DNA of 64,000 nucleotides from Lewinella sp. 4G2 (GTDB taxonomy: Bacteria > Bacteroidota > Bacteroidia > Chitinophagales > Saprospiraceae): assembly GCF_001625015.1 (NCBI RefSeq), contig NZ_LVWJ02000014.1, positions 3,534,001-3,598,000 of the forward strand. Direction: 5' to 3'. Positions 35,016 to 44,800 of this stretch are shown here, piece after piece. A program made the translations under genes and the position numbers. Numbering within the stretch: the first letter of the stretch is position 1; each line of letters starts with the position of its first letter. The notes beneath the pieces were generated by a model. That model worked only from the letters and a program-made list of their open reading frames with translations, was not told the origin of the DNA and ran no database searches.

Positions 35016-35038
35016 GTTTAATCTTGTTTTTGGAAAAA

Positions 35039-35374
35039 TTAATCGTCCGCCTCGGGTGCGAGCTGGACGCGTAATCCATTCAGCGCGGGCGTCATCTGCA
35101 ACTGACAACCAAGGCGAGAATTGTCCTCCACGAAAAAAGCTTGGTCGAGCATATCCTCCTCATCCTCCCCCATTTCCGGGAGTTCAGTATTGGATAGCAC
35201 GTAGCAATGGCAGGTGCTACAGAGTGCCATCCCCCCACACGTGCCTTTAACGGGTAGCTCGTAGGCTTTGCAAACCTCCATCAAATTCATGTTCATGTCC
35301 GTTGGGGCTTCCAACTCGTGAGCTTCTCCGTGGCGGTCGACCACAACCAATTCAATATTGCCTTCTTCAGCCAT
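35039..35374 (-). CDS. [2Fe-2S] ferredoxin, second copy
   Basis: A 111-residue ferredoxin of the same fold as the one at 34406 but clearly diverged. Cluster motif C-x5-C-x2-C in TCGGMALCSTCHCYV, with the last Cys in SRLGCQLQ. The extra Cys in STCHC is not one of the canonical ligands. It has its own promoter 16 bp upstream and is separated from the first ferredoxin by the tRNA unit. Its electron partner is unknown. Confidence 0.93.
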   Translation of the reverse strand: MAEEGNIELVVVDRHGEAHELEAPTDMNMNLMEVCKAYELPVKGTCGGMALCSTCHCYVLSNTELPEMGEDEEDMLDQAFFVEDNSRLGCQLQMTPALNGLRVQLAPEADD

Positions 35375-35389
35375 AGCTTATACTTTAAA

Positions 35390-35420
35390 CAAAGATAGTG
35401 GCACCAATTAGATAGGTAGC
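35390..35420 (-). promoter_or_regulatory. Promoter of the second ferredoxin gene
   Basis: TATCTTTG (35390-35397, minus strand) is a perfect -7 element, with a TTGC about 21 nt upstream as a weak -33 element. The gap to the ATG is 15 nt. Confidence 0.6.
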
Positions 35421-35511
35421 AAGATATTTACAGTATAATTTTGAGAAATTACTGGATGAGTAACAACCCTAACTCCACCTATTTCAGTGGCGGGCTTTCA
35501 CGAGAATATCT

Positions 35512-37107
35512 CTAGTGCACGATCACTCGAGTAGTTGTGCTTTCCTCTCTTTCAATTACCATTACTTGGTAGTAGCCGCTTGGTAACTCTCCAAGGTTCA
35601 CCCCTAATTGAACCGGCGTGCCCGGTATTCTTATTGGGCGCTGAGTGCTCACTAATCGCCCATTCAAGTCAAAAACGCGTACGCTCACTTCATTACTGAT
35701 TACCAATTTATTTAAGGTGATTACCGTAAAGTCACTGGTGGGGTTGGGGCTTACGTTAGCAACAGCTAGTTCGCTCTCCTCACCGTCTTCACACAGTTCA
35801 ATAAGTAATTCCTGGCTCTTGGCGACGTTGAGCATACCACCACTACTGGTCCTGAATTCTAAGGAAGGAAGGGTCTTTGTTCCAGCTAGTAGAACATCCC
35901 GAATCATCAAAGCTGCCTCTGCAGGATCAGTCTTCACCTTGTCGTGAAAGCTGGGGCAGGGGCTGGAATACAACAACGCAATGGCACCTGTCACGTATGG
36001 GGCGGCAGCGCTCGTATTGCCAAAGCCACCAAATTGATTCCCCGGTAACGTGCTGTAACTGCCTTCTCCCGGAGCACCAAGATCCACGTTCTCCCGGCCG
36101 TAAGCGGACATTCGGTACAAGCGATCCAGCGTATCCACGTTAGCTACGCTGAGCAGATAGTCCGTCTCGCAATCGGAAGGCATGTCGCCCCGCTCATCTA
36201 CGTCCCAACTAAAGTTAGCGGTAGCTGCAGCCGTGAGGATTCCTTCTGCTCCCAATTTGTCGTACATGGCTCCCCAGAGCGGATACTGGTCGCAGGTGCC
36301 ACCTTCGACGCCAAAACTGGCGTTGGTTGCGACAACGAAAGCCCCTTCCCTACCCTGGGTCTCATTCCATAGTTTCCGTTGTTGGCGGACGTATTCGTAA
36401 GCCTCAATGATCTGTGACTCACGTTGGATGCTGAAAAGCATCATCTTGGTATTCCAATTAGTCCCCGTAATACCAAGTTCATTGTCGCCTACGGCACCGA
36501 GCGTACCAATGACCTGCGTTCCGTGCGTCCCAACCTTAAGTCGCTGAGTGCCGTCCACCATATTCCAGCCATAACGGTCGTCGACGTATCCATTCCCATC
36601 ATTATCTCTACCATCGTCTGGTATTTCGGCTGGATTAGTCCAAAGATTAGCCTTTAGGTCCGGATGATTGGTTTGGAAGCCGCCGTCAAGCACGGCGATT
36701 ACGATGTCGTGGCCATCGGGCGTTTGCCCGCCGGTCGTCAGGTTCCAGGCATCGGTAAAGCCAGTTCGATCCAGGTTGTTTGCTTGCCGCCAATACTGGG
36801 CATCGTTCGGCTGATTACGAAAGTCTACGGTGCGATCACGTTGCACGTGCAGAACAATTGGATTTGATGCCAATTGATGTGCAGCCAGGTTAGCTTTTGC
36901 CTCATCAACGAAAATGAGTAGTTCGATGCCCGCGTCGGGTACAATCAGTTTGCGGGATGCCAATCCAAAGAGTGGTAGCTCACTATTCAGCATCTTACCC
37001 GTCGTGCCATCAATATTCCATTGAACCAGCAGTTGCCTGGTTTGCCCGGAAACCGACAGTCCCCAAATGAGAAAAAGCTGGATGAGTAAATAAGATCGCA
37101 AATTCAT
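35512..37107 (-). CDS. Secreted subtilisin-like serine protease (S8) with T9SS tail
   Basis: About 531 residues from the ATG at 37107 (MNLRSYLLIQLFLIWGLSVSG signal peptide). An upstream ATG at 37248 would add 47 residues encoded partly by a dispersed repeat and is rejected. Catalytic triad: Asp in VIAVLDGGF (about D141), His in KVGTHGTQV (about H195) and Ser in GNTSAAAPYV (about S366). A propeptide precedes the domain. The C-terminal VANVSPNPTSDFTVITL to the end is a type IX sorting domain, so the enzyme is exported to the cell surface or medium. It acts as an extracellular endopeptidase. Confidence 0.95.
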   Translation of the reverse strand: MNLRSYLLIQLFLIWGLSVSGQTRQLLVQWNIDGTTGKMLNSELPLFGLASRKLIVPDAGIELLIFVDEAKANLAAHQLASNPIVLHVQRDRTVDFRNQPNDAQYWRQANNLDRTGFTDAWNLTTGGQTPDGHDIVIAVLDGGFQTNHPDLKANLWTNPAEIPDDGRDNDGNGYVDDRYGWNMVDGTQRLKVGTHGTQVIGTLGAVGDNELGITGTNWNTKMMLFSIQRESQIIEAYEYVRQQRKLWNETQGREGAFVVATNASFGVEGGTCDQYPLWGAMYDKLGAEGILTAAATANFSWDVDERGDMPSDCETDYLLSVANVDTLDRLYRMSAYGRENVDLGAPGEGSYSTLPGNQFGGFGNTSAAAPYVTGAIALLYSSPCPSFHDKVKTDPAEAALMIRDVLLAGTKTLPSLEFRTSSGGMLNVAKSQELLIELCEDGEESELAVANVSPNPTSDFTVITLNKLVISNEVSVRVFDLNGRLVSTQRPIRIPGTPVQLGVNLGELPSGYYQVMVIEREESTTTRVIVH

Positions 37108-37223
37108 AGGTAATGCAGGCTCAGTACTATTACAATTTACTTCGTTAATCCTCCTACATCGCGGGAAAGTCAAATGCCGCAAGTTATCAGACAGTATCTT
37201 GTGAAAGTCAGTCCAATGACACT

Positions 37224-37240
37224 GCACCCGCGGCAGCGCC
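37224..37240 (-). repeat. Dispersed repeat copy E (intergenic)
   Basis: The minus strand reads GGCGCTGCCGCGGGTGC, an exact core. It is followed on the plus strand by TTCAGCATTTCAGCATTTCA direct repeats and a small CCCGA/TCGGG hairpin (37269-37285), all between the protease and the AAA-M41 gene. Confidence 0.65.
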
Positions 37241-37316
37241 TTCAGCATTTCAGCATTTCAGCTTATCGGTTCCCGAGCGCATCGGGAGCGTACCTATCTC
37301 ATCCACTGCTCAGGAT

Positions 37317-39173
37317 CTAAAGACGCTCACGGTAGTTATTGATGTATAAATGGCCTTCGGGGTAGATATCAACATTCAATCCGTGTTGCACCGCAATCGG
37401 TTTGATTTCCTCCGCCTCTAATGAGCCGTGTTCATTCAGTGATTGACTCAGTTCAAGCAACAGCGCTCGGTGCGTTTCCAGCAACTGATGGGTCTCCGCT
37501 ACTAAGGCTCGCATCAGTGTTTCTACGGGCTCATCAGTCACCTTCCAGTCCATCTTGTGTGGGTAGTGTTCCGTGCTGTACACCGCCTGGAAATTCTCGT
37601 CGAAACCAAACTGGCGGAAGTAATCATTCAGGATGCCCGAAGCCTCCATACGGTCGTGTACGCGCCCGACGCTAGCGTGATCAGCACCGAAAATCAATTC
37701 TTCGGCCAGTCCACCCGCGAGGTAGATTTTGGCCTTATCCAGCAAGCTCTTTTTGGTAGAATGCATCTGGTGAGGGAAGGTGAAACCACCCGCATAGCTG
37801 TTGGCTACCCGGCTTTTCAGCTGCAGGGGCACCATTCCCGTGAGGGCCATATACACCACGGCGTGGCCGCACTCGTGTACGGAAATATTAGCCGTAACAT
37901 CGGCCTCGTTGCTCTGGCGTACGGCGTCGATCCGTCCGACATATTTGATTGATTTCTCGTGGGGGCCAAATTTACCAATCAACGCTTTGCCTTGCCTATC
38001 GTAGCTAACCGTGATGTGATGCTGATTAACCATCAAAGCCTCGAACATGAAGGTGCTCAGATTAGCCTCCAAAATGTCAATGACTGAACTAAACACTGGC
38101 CGCACCCCCTGCACGGGGAAAACCCCGTTGCGGTAGATCAACTCATTTACGGACGGATCTACCTCGACGCGTAAACCTACACGCTCTTGAAGATTGCCGG
38201 TAACCCGGTCAATTTCCTTTTGGATCAGGATCTCAAAGTGTTCCCGTTTGAGACTACGGTAGATCAAATGAATATTACCAAAGCGGGCTACCTGTTCCGG
38301 CCGGAATTTCCGGGAAAGCGCATTCTTGATGTCCACAATGGAAACCTTCTCCGAGAAGGCGTGGAAGATGTCTGCGTCAATATCCGCCTCGCTGGTTTGG
38401 CCGGCCATATTGAAGGCCTCATCCAGGTTACCGCTGATAATGATCAACGTTTTGGCGTGGTTGATAGGCTCGTAGATCTTCTTCTCCTCCTTCGCGCGCA
38501 GAATCATGTCGATGACGTCGTCCTCGGTCATCTCCGTAAGTTCCATGACGCTTTGGGTCAGCATCAGATTCCGTTTCATTTGGATGGCCTCCCACGTGGT
38601 GATTTTGCCGGACTGTGCGGATTCCGTACCCTTTTTCCGAGCTTCCTCGCGGGTCTTCCGCATGCTCAGGTAGTTGTAGAGCGTCGTGTCGAGGTCCTCC
38701 CGCGTCTTACGGCTGAGGCGTCCGTCGCTCAACAATTCCCAGAAGTCATTGTACTTGGCCTGCACAATGGGCGCGCCGTTATCGTCAACGGTGCTAAAGC
38801 GCTGTATCTCATCGAAAAGCACGATCGCTGGCTTGCCGTTATTCAACTCATGCTCGCCGAGCATATTGAATACGGTATCGTTCCAACTCGTTCCGCCGTC
38901 TCCGGTGCTGAGTTCAATCTCCGCAAAGCGGTCCTGAAAATCTAAAAAGCGCACCATTTTTCTGACGAGGTCAGTCTTACCCACGCCAGTCATACCCCAC
39001 AGGTTCACGATCACCGGCCGCGTCAGGATCTCTGGCAGCAGATACCACACCTGAAGGTAATTGATCAATTCGTCGATGATCGAATCGATACCTACAAACT
39101 CCTCCTTGAGGTAGGCCTTGCAGGCTTCCAATTTTTCGCGTTTAGCAAGAATCAATGACTGGTCAATAACCAT
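37317..39173 (-). CDS. Soluble Clp-type AAA+ ATPase fused to an FtsH-like M41 metallopeptidase domain
   Basis: A 618-residue protein without membrane segments. Residues 1-400 form an AAA+ module: Walker A GMTGVGKT (60-67), Walker B AIVLFDEI (116-123), sensor-like ISGNLDEA and a Clp-type C-terminal part (ALSRKFRPEQVARFG; VNELIYRNGVFPVQGVRPVF, like ClpB/ClpX D2-small). Residues 410-618 are an M41 peptidase: HECGH zinc motif (433-437) and YLAGGLAEELIFG with the third ligand probably D507, a spacing like FtsH. FtsH itself has transmembrane helices and a different AAA type. It is probably a cytoplasmic ATP-dependent protease; substrate unknown. Confidence 0.85.
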   Translation of the reverse strand: MVIDQSLILAKREKLEACKAYLKEEFVGIDSIIDELINYLQVWYLLPEILTRPVIVNLWGMTGVGKTDLVRKMVRFLDFQDRFAEIELSTGDGGTSWNDTVFNMLGEHELNNGKPAIVLFDEIQRFSTVDDNGAPIVQAKYNDFWELLSDGRLSRKTREDLDTTLYNYLSMRKTREEARKKGTESAQSGKITTWEAIQMKRNLMLTQSVMELTEMTEDDVIDMILRAKEEKKIYEPINHAKTLIIISGNLDEAFNMAGQTSEADIDADIFHAFSEKVSIVDIKNALSRKFRPEQVARFGNIHLIYRSLKREHFEILIQKEIDRVTGNLQERVGLRVEVDPSVNELIYRNGVFPVQGVRPVFSSVIDILEANLSTFMFEALMVNQHHITVSYDRQGKALIGKFGPHEKSIKYVGRIDAVRQSNEADVTANISVHECGHAVVYMALTGMVPLQLKSRVANSYAGGFTFPHQMHSTKKSLLDKAKIYLAGGLAEELIFGADHASVGRVHDRMEASGILNDYFRQFGFDENFQAVYSTEHYPHKMDWKVTDEPVETLMRALVAETHQLLETHRALLLELSQSLNEHGSLEAEEIKPIAVQHGLNVDIYPEGHLYINNYRERL

Positions 39174-39234
39174 AGAAGGGACTGTGGGTGGAGTATCTAG
39201 TAGTTTCAGGTGCGTTAGAATTTTGAAGGTTTAA

Positions 39235-39252
39235 GGGCGCTGCCGCAGGTGC
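39235..39252 (+). repeat. Dispersed repeat copy F (intergenic)
   Basis: An exact core GGGCGCTGCCGCAGGTGC followed by GGCGGAAGATGGCAAG, similar to the tails of other copies. It lies upstream of the AAA-M41 gene start. Confidence 0.75.
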
Positions 39253-39372
39253 GGCGGAAGATGGCAAGTAACGGTAGAAGACTAATCCCATCGGCTGGAC
39301 GTAGTGACTGAAAACTTCTAGCCTTGCCGCCAATACTAATTACTAGCCTGGGTGAAAAGTTGCTTCCAATAA

Positions 39373-39408
39373 CAAAAATGCCCTCCACCAAACGAATGGT
39401 GGAGGGCA
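39373..39408 (-). terminator. Rho-independent terminator of the Thr/Arg-rich protein gene
   Basis: Perfect 12-bp arms TGCCCTCCACCA (39379-39390) and TGGTGGAGGGCA (39397-39408) with a 6-nt loop are followed on the minus strand by TTTTT. It lies 26 bp past the stop codon. Confidence 0.93.
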
Positions 39409-39434
39409 AGCGAACTTTCGTTCAGTCAGTAAGA

Positions 39435-40001
39435 CTACCGGCGGGCCTTGCGAGCGGCCTTGCGGGCTGCCTTTTCGGCCTTACGCTCCGCCTTGGCGGC
39501 TTTGCGTGCCTCGCGGTCGAGGGCGATGCCAGTGTAGATGTCGTCACCAGCTACGCGGTCACGGCTTGGGCGGGTGCTGGTACGCGTCGTAGCGGAACGT
39601 CCGTTGGTGCTGCGCGAAGAAGTCGTGCTGCGGTCACGGTCTGAGTAACGCGTGTTGGTATTACCAGTGGAACGGCGCGTAGTGGTCGTGGTACGGCGAG
39701 TCGTACCGGCCGTGCTACGGCGCGTAGTGGCGTTACCACCGGGAGGGCAGTAAGCGGGGTTGGTGTTCCGACGGGTAGTCGTAGTAGTACGGCGAGTCGT
39801 CGACGTACGTGGCGCAGTAGAAGTACGCGTCTGCGTACGGGTGCTGCGGTTAACCCGGGTAGTCGTACGAGCGGGAGCTGTACGGGTGCGGGAAGTGGCG
39901 GTTGTCGTACCAGTGCGGCCAGGGACCTGAGCTTCAGCTTCGAAGCTAACGAGGGTGAATGCCAGCAGCATCAGGATAGCGAGAGAGAATTTGTTACGCA
40001 T
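39435..40001 (-). CDS. Secreted, strongly basic Thr/Arg-rich repeat protein
   Basis: A 188-residue protein with a good signal peptide (MRNKFSLAILMLLAFTLVSFEAEA). The mature region (about 28-145) is built from degenerate TTRR/TRT repeats such as TTRRTTTTTRR and TTRRSTAGTTRR. The C-terminal 30 residues are Lys/Ala/Arg-rich (ARKAAKAERKAEKAARKA). Nearly all charge is positive except DRDR and DDIYTGIALDREA. No function is known to me; such composition suggests binding to nucleic acid, phosphate-rich polymer or acidic polysaccharide outside the cell. It is a single-gene unit with its own terminator. Confidence 0.8.
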   Translation of the reverse strand: MRNKFSLAILMLLAFTLVSFEAEAQVPGRTGTTTATSRTRTAPARTTTRVNRSTRTQTRTSTAPRTSTTRRTTTTTRRNTNPAYCPPGGNATTRRSTAGTTRRTTTTTRRSTGNTNTRYSDRDRSTTSSRSTNGRSATTRTSTRPSRDRVAGDDIYTGIALDREARKAAKAERKAEKAARKAARKARR

Positions 40002-40138
40002 GATTGAGGTGTTTGATTATGTACCAAAGAAACGCCGAAAAGAGATCAAAGACGAATCCTACGCCCTGCTTAACCTCGATTTCACTTATTCCTAAAGGTA
40101 CTCTTAACGATTTAGCCAAGTGTTAAGGTAACAACGTG

Positions 40139-40150
40139 ACTTACCCAATT
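40139..40150 (-). promoter_or_regulatory. AATTGGGTAAGT motif, third copy
   Basis: The exact 12-mer lies 137 bp upstream of the Thr/Arg-rich protein gene, on its strand. See the copies at 12195 and 26043. Confidence 0.35.
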
Positions 40151-40208
40151 TGTTGTCCTATATATAAGGATACATCTTGCTATCGTCGTCCATCGTACAC
40201 CAACGTGG

Positions 40209-41687
40209 CTAAATCTCCAGGGCTAGTTTCCCCACATCTTTGCTCTCCAGGGTACTTTCTCCGCCCATCAGGAAAGCATCAACGGAGCGCGCGCACTCCC
40301 GGCCTTCCGAGATGGCCCAGACGACGAGGCTTTGCCCTCGGCGCATATCACCCGCAGCAAAGACCTTAGGCACGCTGGTTTGGTAATTATGTTCCGGGCT
40401 GGCCGCAACGTTGCGGCGGCTGTCCAGGCCCACACCCAATTTCTCCAGCAGGCCTTCGTGCTGGGGATGGAGGAATCCAGCGGCAATTAATAGTAGCTCG
40501 CAGGGAAGTTCGCGCTCCGTTCCGGGAATTTTCACAAAGGTGTTCCGCCCGGTCTGGTCCTTACCCCAACGGATGTTCACAGTTTTGATAGCGCGCAAGT
40601 TGCCGTCTTCATCGCCCAAAAATTCTTCGGTCAGGACAGCAAATTCTCGTTCACAGCCTTCCTCGTGAGAAGTTGAAGTCCGTAAGATCATCGGCCAGTT
40701 TGGCCAGCTATTGATGTCCCGCTCGGCGGGTGGCATTGCCATGATCTCAATTTGGGTGACGGAAGCGGCTCCGTGGCGATTGGACGTTCCCACACAGTCA
40801 GCTCCGGTATCACCACCGCCAATCACGACGACGTTCTTGCCCTTTGCGTGGATCTCCGGGACGGCCGTCAAGTCATCGCCGGCGACGCGTTTGTTGTTTT
40901 GCTCCAAAAATTCCATCGCAAAATGGACGCCCTGAAACTGCCGCCCTGGTGCCGGGATGTCCCGTGGAATGGTAGAGCCCCCCGCCAGAACGATGGCCTC
41001 GTTCTCCCGCATTAATTGCTTCACCTCCACGTTCACACCAACGTTAGCATTGACTTCGAACTTGATGCCTTCCGCCACCATCAGATCAACGCGGCGGTCG
41101 ATCACGGATTTTTCCAGCTTAAAGTCTGGGATGCCGTAGCGCAGCAAACCACCGACTCGTGTATTTCTCTCGTAGACGGTGACGGTATGCCCCGCCTTAT
41201 TGAGCTGTGCCGCAGCCGCCAAACCTGCTGGACCCGAACCAACTACCGCTACCTTCTTTCCGGTACGGGTAGCCGGTGGCTTGGGACGGGCGTACCCCCG
41301 CTTGAAGGCCTCTTCAGCAATGCTCTTCTCGATGTGTTCGATGGCCACCGGCGGCTGATTGATCCCTAACACGCAAGCGCTTTCGCAGGGCGCCGGGCAA
41401 ATGCGTCCGGTGAACTCAGGGAAATTATTTGTCTCGCTGAGAATTTGAAAGGCCAGCATCCAGTCCTCCTCGTAAACGGCGTCGTTAAACTCGGGAATGA
41501 TGTTGCCGAGCGGACAACCATTGTGGCAGAATGGCACCCCACAATCCATGCACCGGCTCGCCTGGGAGATCGTCTTCTCCTCGGACATCGGTTCGTAGAG
41601 TTCCTTCCAATCCTGTTTGCGCTGCTCGACCGGCCGTTTGGCGGGTAACTCGCGGGTAACGTTCAAAAATCCTTGGGGATTAGCCAT
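40209..41687 (-). CDS. gltD: Glutamate synthase small (beta) subunit
   Basis: A 492-residue NAD(P)H-oxidising flavoprotein that passes electrons to GltB. N-terminal iron-sulfur region: [22 protein letters not shown] and [21 protein letters not shown]-binding motif [23 protein letters not shown](P)-binding motif [17 protein letters not shown], and the GltD end [17 protein letters not shown]. Length and motifs match the family. gltB is directly upstream, so the order is gltB-gltD with a hairpin between. Confidence 0.97.
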   Translation of the reverse strand: MANPQGFLNVTRELPAKRPVEQRKQDWKELYEPMSEEKTISQASRCMDCGVPFCHNGCPLGNIIPEFNDAVYEEDWMLAFQILSETNNFPEFTGRICPAPCESACVLGINQPPVAIEHIEKSIAEEAFKRGYARPKPPATRTGKKVAVVGSGPAGLAAAAQLNKAGHTVTVYERNTRVGGLLRYGIPDFKLEKSVIDRRVDLMVAEGIKFEVNANVGVNVEVKQLMRENEAIVLAGGSTIPRDIPAPGRQFQGVHFAMEFLEQNNKRVAGDDLTAVPEIHAKGKNVVVIGGGDTGADCVGTSNRHGAASVTQIEIMAMPPAERDINSWPNWPMILRTSTSHEEGCEREFAVLTEEFLGDEDGNLRAIKTVNIRWGKDQTGRNTFVKIPGTERELPCELLLIAAGFLHPQHEGLLEKLGVGLDSRRNVAASPEHNYQTSVPKVFAAGDMRRGQSLVVWAISEGRECARSVDAFLMGGESTLESKDVGKLALEI

Positions 41688-41760
41688 GATATTCTTAATT
41701 CAATAGTTAGAAATCGAAGGGCGGAAACAAAGCTGTTTCACAGCCCCTGCAGCTACAACT

Positions 41761-41794
41761 GAGCGTAAAACCGCAACGTAGCGGCTTAACGCTC
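41761..41794. other. Hairpin between gltB and gltD
   Basis: GAGCGT (41761-41766) pairs with ACGCTC (41789-41794), extended by CCGC/GCGG inside. It lies between the gltB stop and the gltD start. A run of T is lacking, so partial attenuation or mRNA processing is more likely than termination. Confidence 0.5.
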
Positions 41795-41804
41795 AAGCGA
41801 TCAG

Positions 41805-44800
41805 CTACGATGGAATACTGAGCTCCACTTGCGGCTCCATCTTCTTCTCAGCCAGCACGCGTTTGTAATCGCGCGGCATGACCTTGATGAATCGGCTCAG
41901 TGCCCCATTCCAGTCCTTTAGTAAATCAGCGGCGGCTTTAGAGCTGGTGTACACTTTGTGGTTGGTCACCATCTGCTTGAGGAGTTGCTCGTCAAATGCG
42001 TTCAGTCTTTCGATATCAGCCATGTCGTCATTGAGGCGGTCTTTAAAGGTGCCATCCTCATCCAGGATGTAGGCCATACCGCCGGACATGCCCGCGCCAA
42101 AGTTCTTACCCGTAGATCCAAGGACGACGACGACCCCACCAGTCATGTACTCACAACCGTGGTCGCCAATTCCTTCGACGACAGTTTTGACGCCAGAATT
42201 CCGTACCGCAAATCGTTCGCCAGCTTGACCCTTTATGTAGGCCTCTCCGGAGGTAGCCCCGTAGAAGGCGACATTGCCAATAATGATATTCTCGTGGGGA
42301 TCAAATTTGGACTTGCGGTCGGGCACTACGATCAGTCTGCCACCACTAAGTCCCTTCCCAAAGTAATCGTTGGATTCACCCTCCAGCAAGAATTCAAGGC
42401 CCTTAGCTCCAAAGGCACCAAAGGACTGACCGGCTGAACCCCGGAAGCGATACTTGATCGTTCCGTCCGGCAGACCCTCACCGTGAAAGCGGCGGCTTAT
42501 CTCGTTAGATAGCATCGTCCCAACGGCACGGTCAGTATTGACAATGGCGAATTCTTCGTTCACCGGTTGAATCTCTTCCAGTGCGGGCTTCGCCTTCGCG
42601 ATGAGTTGCCGATCAATTACGCTGCCCAGCTCGTGGTCCTGAACGACCTTATTGTAGAGGCCAACTGTCTCGTCGGCGATTTCCTTGTAGAGAATGGGGC
42701 TGAGATCCAGCGCTCGGTACTTCCAGTGTTCCGCTTCGGGGTTGACTTTGAGGTGTTCTACTTTACCAACCATCTCGTTGACGGTCCGGTAGCCCAACTC
42801 AGCCATAATGGATCGCATGTCCTCCGCAAGGAAGCGGAAGAAATTGATGACGTGGTCCGGGTCACCCGTGAAACGCTTCCGGAGTTCAGGGTTTTGAGTA
42901 GCAATGCCAACTGGGCAGGTGTTGACGTGGCACTTCCGCATCATGATACAGCCTTCCACAACCAGCGCTGCGGTCGCTACACCGTATTCTTCCGCACCCA
43001 GTAGCGTGGCAATTACGAGATCACGACCCGTACGGATCTGGCCATCGGTCTGTAGGACGATCCGGTCACGGAGTTTATTCCGGACCAGCGTTTGGTGCGT
43101 TTCCGACAGCCCAAGCTCCCAGGGGAGACCGGCGTGGCGAATAGAACTAAGCGGCGAGGCTCCCGTACCGCCATCGTGGCCGGCAATCAGGATGGCGTCT
43201 GCTTTTGCTTTAGCTACGCCGGAAGCAATAATACCAACGCCGGCTTTGGACACTAATTTGACGTTGATACGCGCCTTGCGGTTGGCATTCTTGAGGTCGT
43301 AGATCAACTGCGCCAGGTCCTCGATGGAATAGATATCGTGGTGAGGGGGCGGCGAGATCAAACCCACCCCGGGCGTTGAATTACGTACGCGCCCGATCCA
43401 ATCGTCGACTTTGTGTCCGGGAAGCTGGCCGCCCTCGCCGGGCTTGGCTCCCTGGGCCATCTTGATTTGGATCTCATCCGCATTCGTGAGGTAGTGGCTG
43501 GTGACGCCAAAGCGCCCCGAAGCCACCTGCTTGATAGCGGACCGCATATTGCGACCCTGTTCATCCACCTGAAAGCGAATGGGGTCTTCCCCACCCTCTC
43601 CGGAATTGGACTTCGCACCGATACGGTTCATGGCAATGGCCAACGTAGTATGTGCCTCCCAACTAATGGAACCAAAAGACATGGCCCCAGTAGCGAAGCG
43701 CTGCATGATTTCCTCGGCGGGTTCTACTTCCTCAATGGGAATTGGAGAACCCTTACGGAAAGCCAACAACCCGCGCAAGGTCAGCGCCTTCTGCGTCTGG
43801 TCGTTGATGGTGTCCTTATACTTCTCGTAGGCCTCCGCGTCATTCTTTCTGGCGGCAATTTGCAGGTAGTGAATGCTTTTCGGGTTGAACGTGTGTGCTT
43901 CACCGCGGCGTTTCCACTGGTAGACGCCACCAACCTCCAAACGAGGATTAGCAATCGGCTTCGGTGGATAAGCGAGTTCATGGCGGACGAGAACCTCTTT
44001 GGCCAGCCCGTCGTAGCCAACACCCTCGATCCGGCTAATGGAGCCCCGGAAGCATTCATTGACCACCTTGTGATTCAACCCAACGGCTTCAAAGATCTGT
44101 GCACCCTGGTAAGACTGTAGCGTCGAGATTCCGATCTTCGACATGATCTTCAGCAGACCCTTTCCAATGGCTTTGCGGTAGATGGTCAGTACTTCCTTGC
44201 GTTCCAGACCCTCTTCGTCAAAAACTCCGTTTGTGTGGAGGTCAGAAAGCGCTGCGTAGGTTACGTATGGGTTCACGGCGCTGGCCCCGTAACCGATTAG
44301 GGTTGCAAAGTGGTGCGTCTCGCGCACGTCACCAGCCTCAATCACCAGGCTGGTTTTCGCCCTCAGGCCCAACTCGACTAAGTGATGGTGGATAGCCCCC
44401 GTTGCCAATAGGGATGGTACCGGCGCATTATTACTATCGGCAGCCCGGTCTGAGATGATCAAAATATTATGCCCTGTCCGCACGAGGCTTTCCGCCTGGG
44501 CTTTGATGTGCTCAAGAGAAGCGTGAAGCCGGCCGGCCAATCCGTCCGTCTTAAACACGATATCGATCACACCAGACCGGAAGTCTGGGTGGTGCAATTC
44601 CTTGAGCGCCGCCATCTTGTCGTTCGTCAGGACGGGGCTATCCAGATGAATATTCTTAGCGTTCGCTGGCGTCACTTCGGTGATGTTTCCCGTTTCACCG
44701 AGCATGGCGTAGAGGGACATGACGCTCCGCTCACGGATCGGATCAATCGGCGGGTTCGTTACCTGAGCGAATAGTTGCTTGAAGTAATTCGCAATGTGCT

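Noticed and set aside
37108-37248. Upstream start of the subtilisin gene at 37248
   Set aside because: The extra 47 residues are partly the translation of a dispersed repeat and precede an ideal signal peptide starting at 37107.
43413-44120. A 235-codon plus-strand frame
   Set aside because: Antisense to the gltB synthase domain; no start context or motif.
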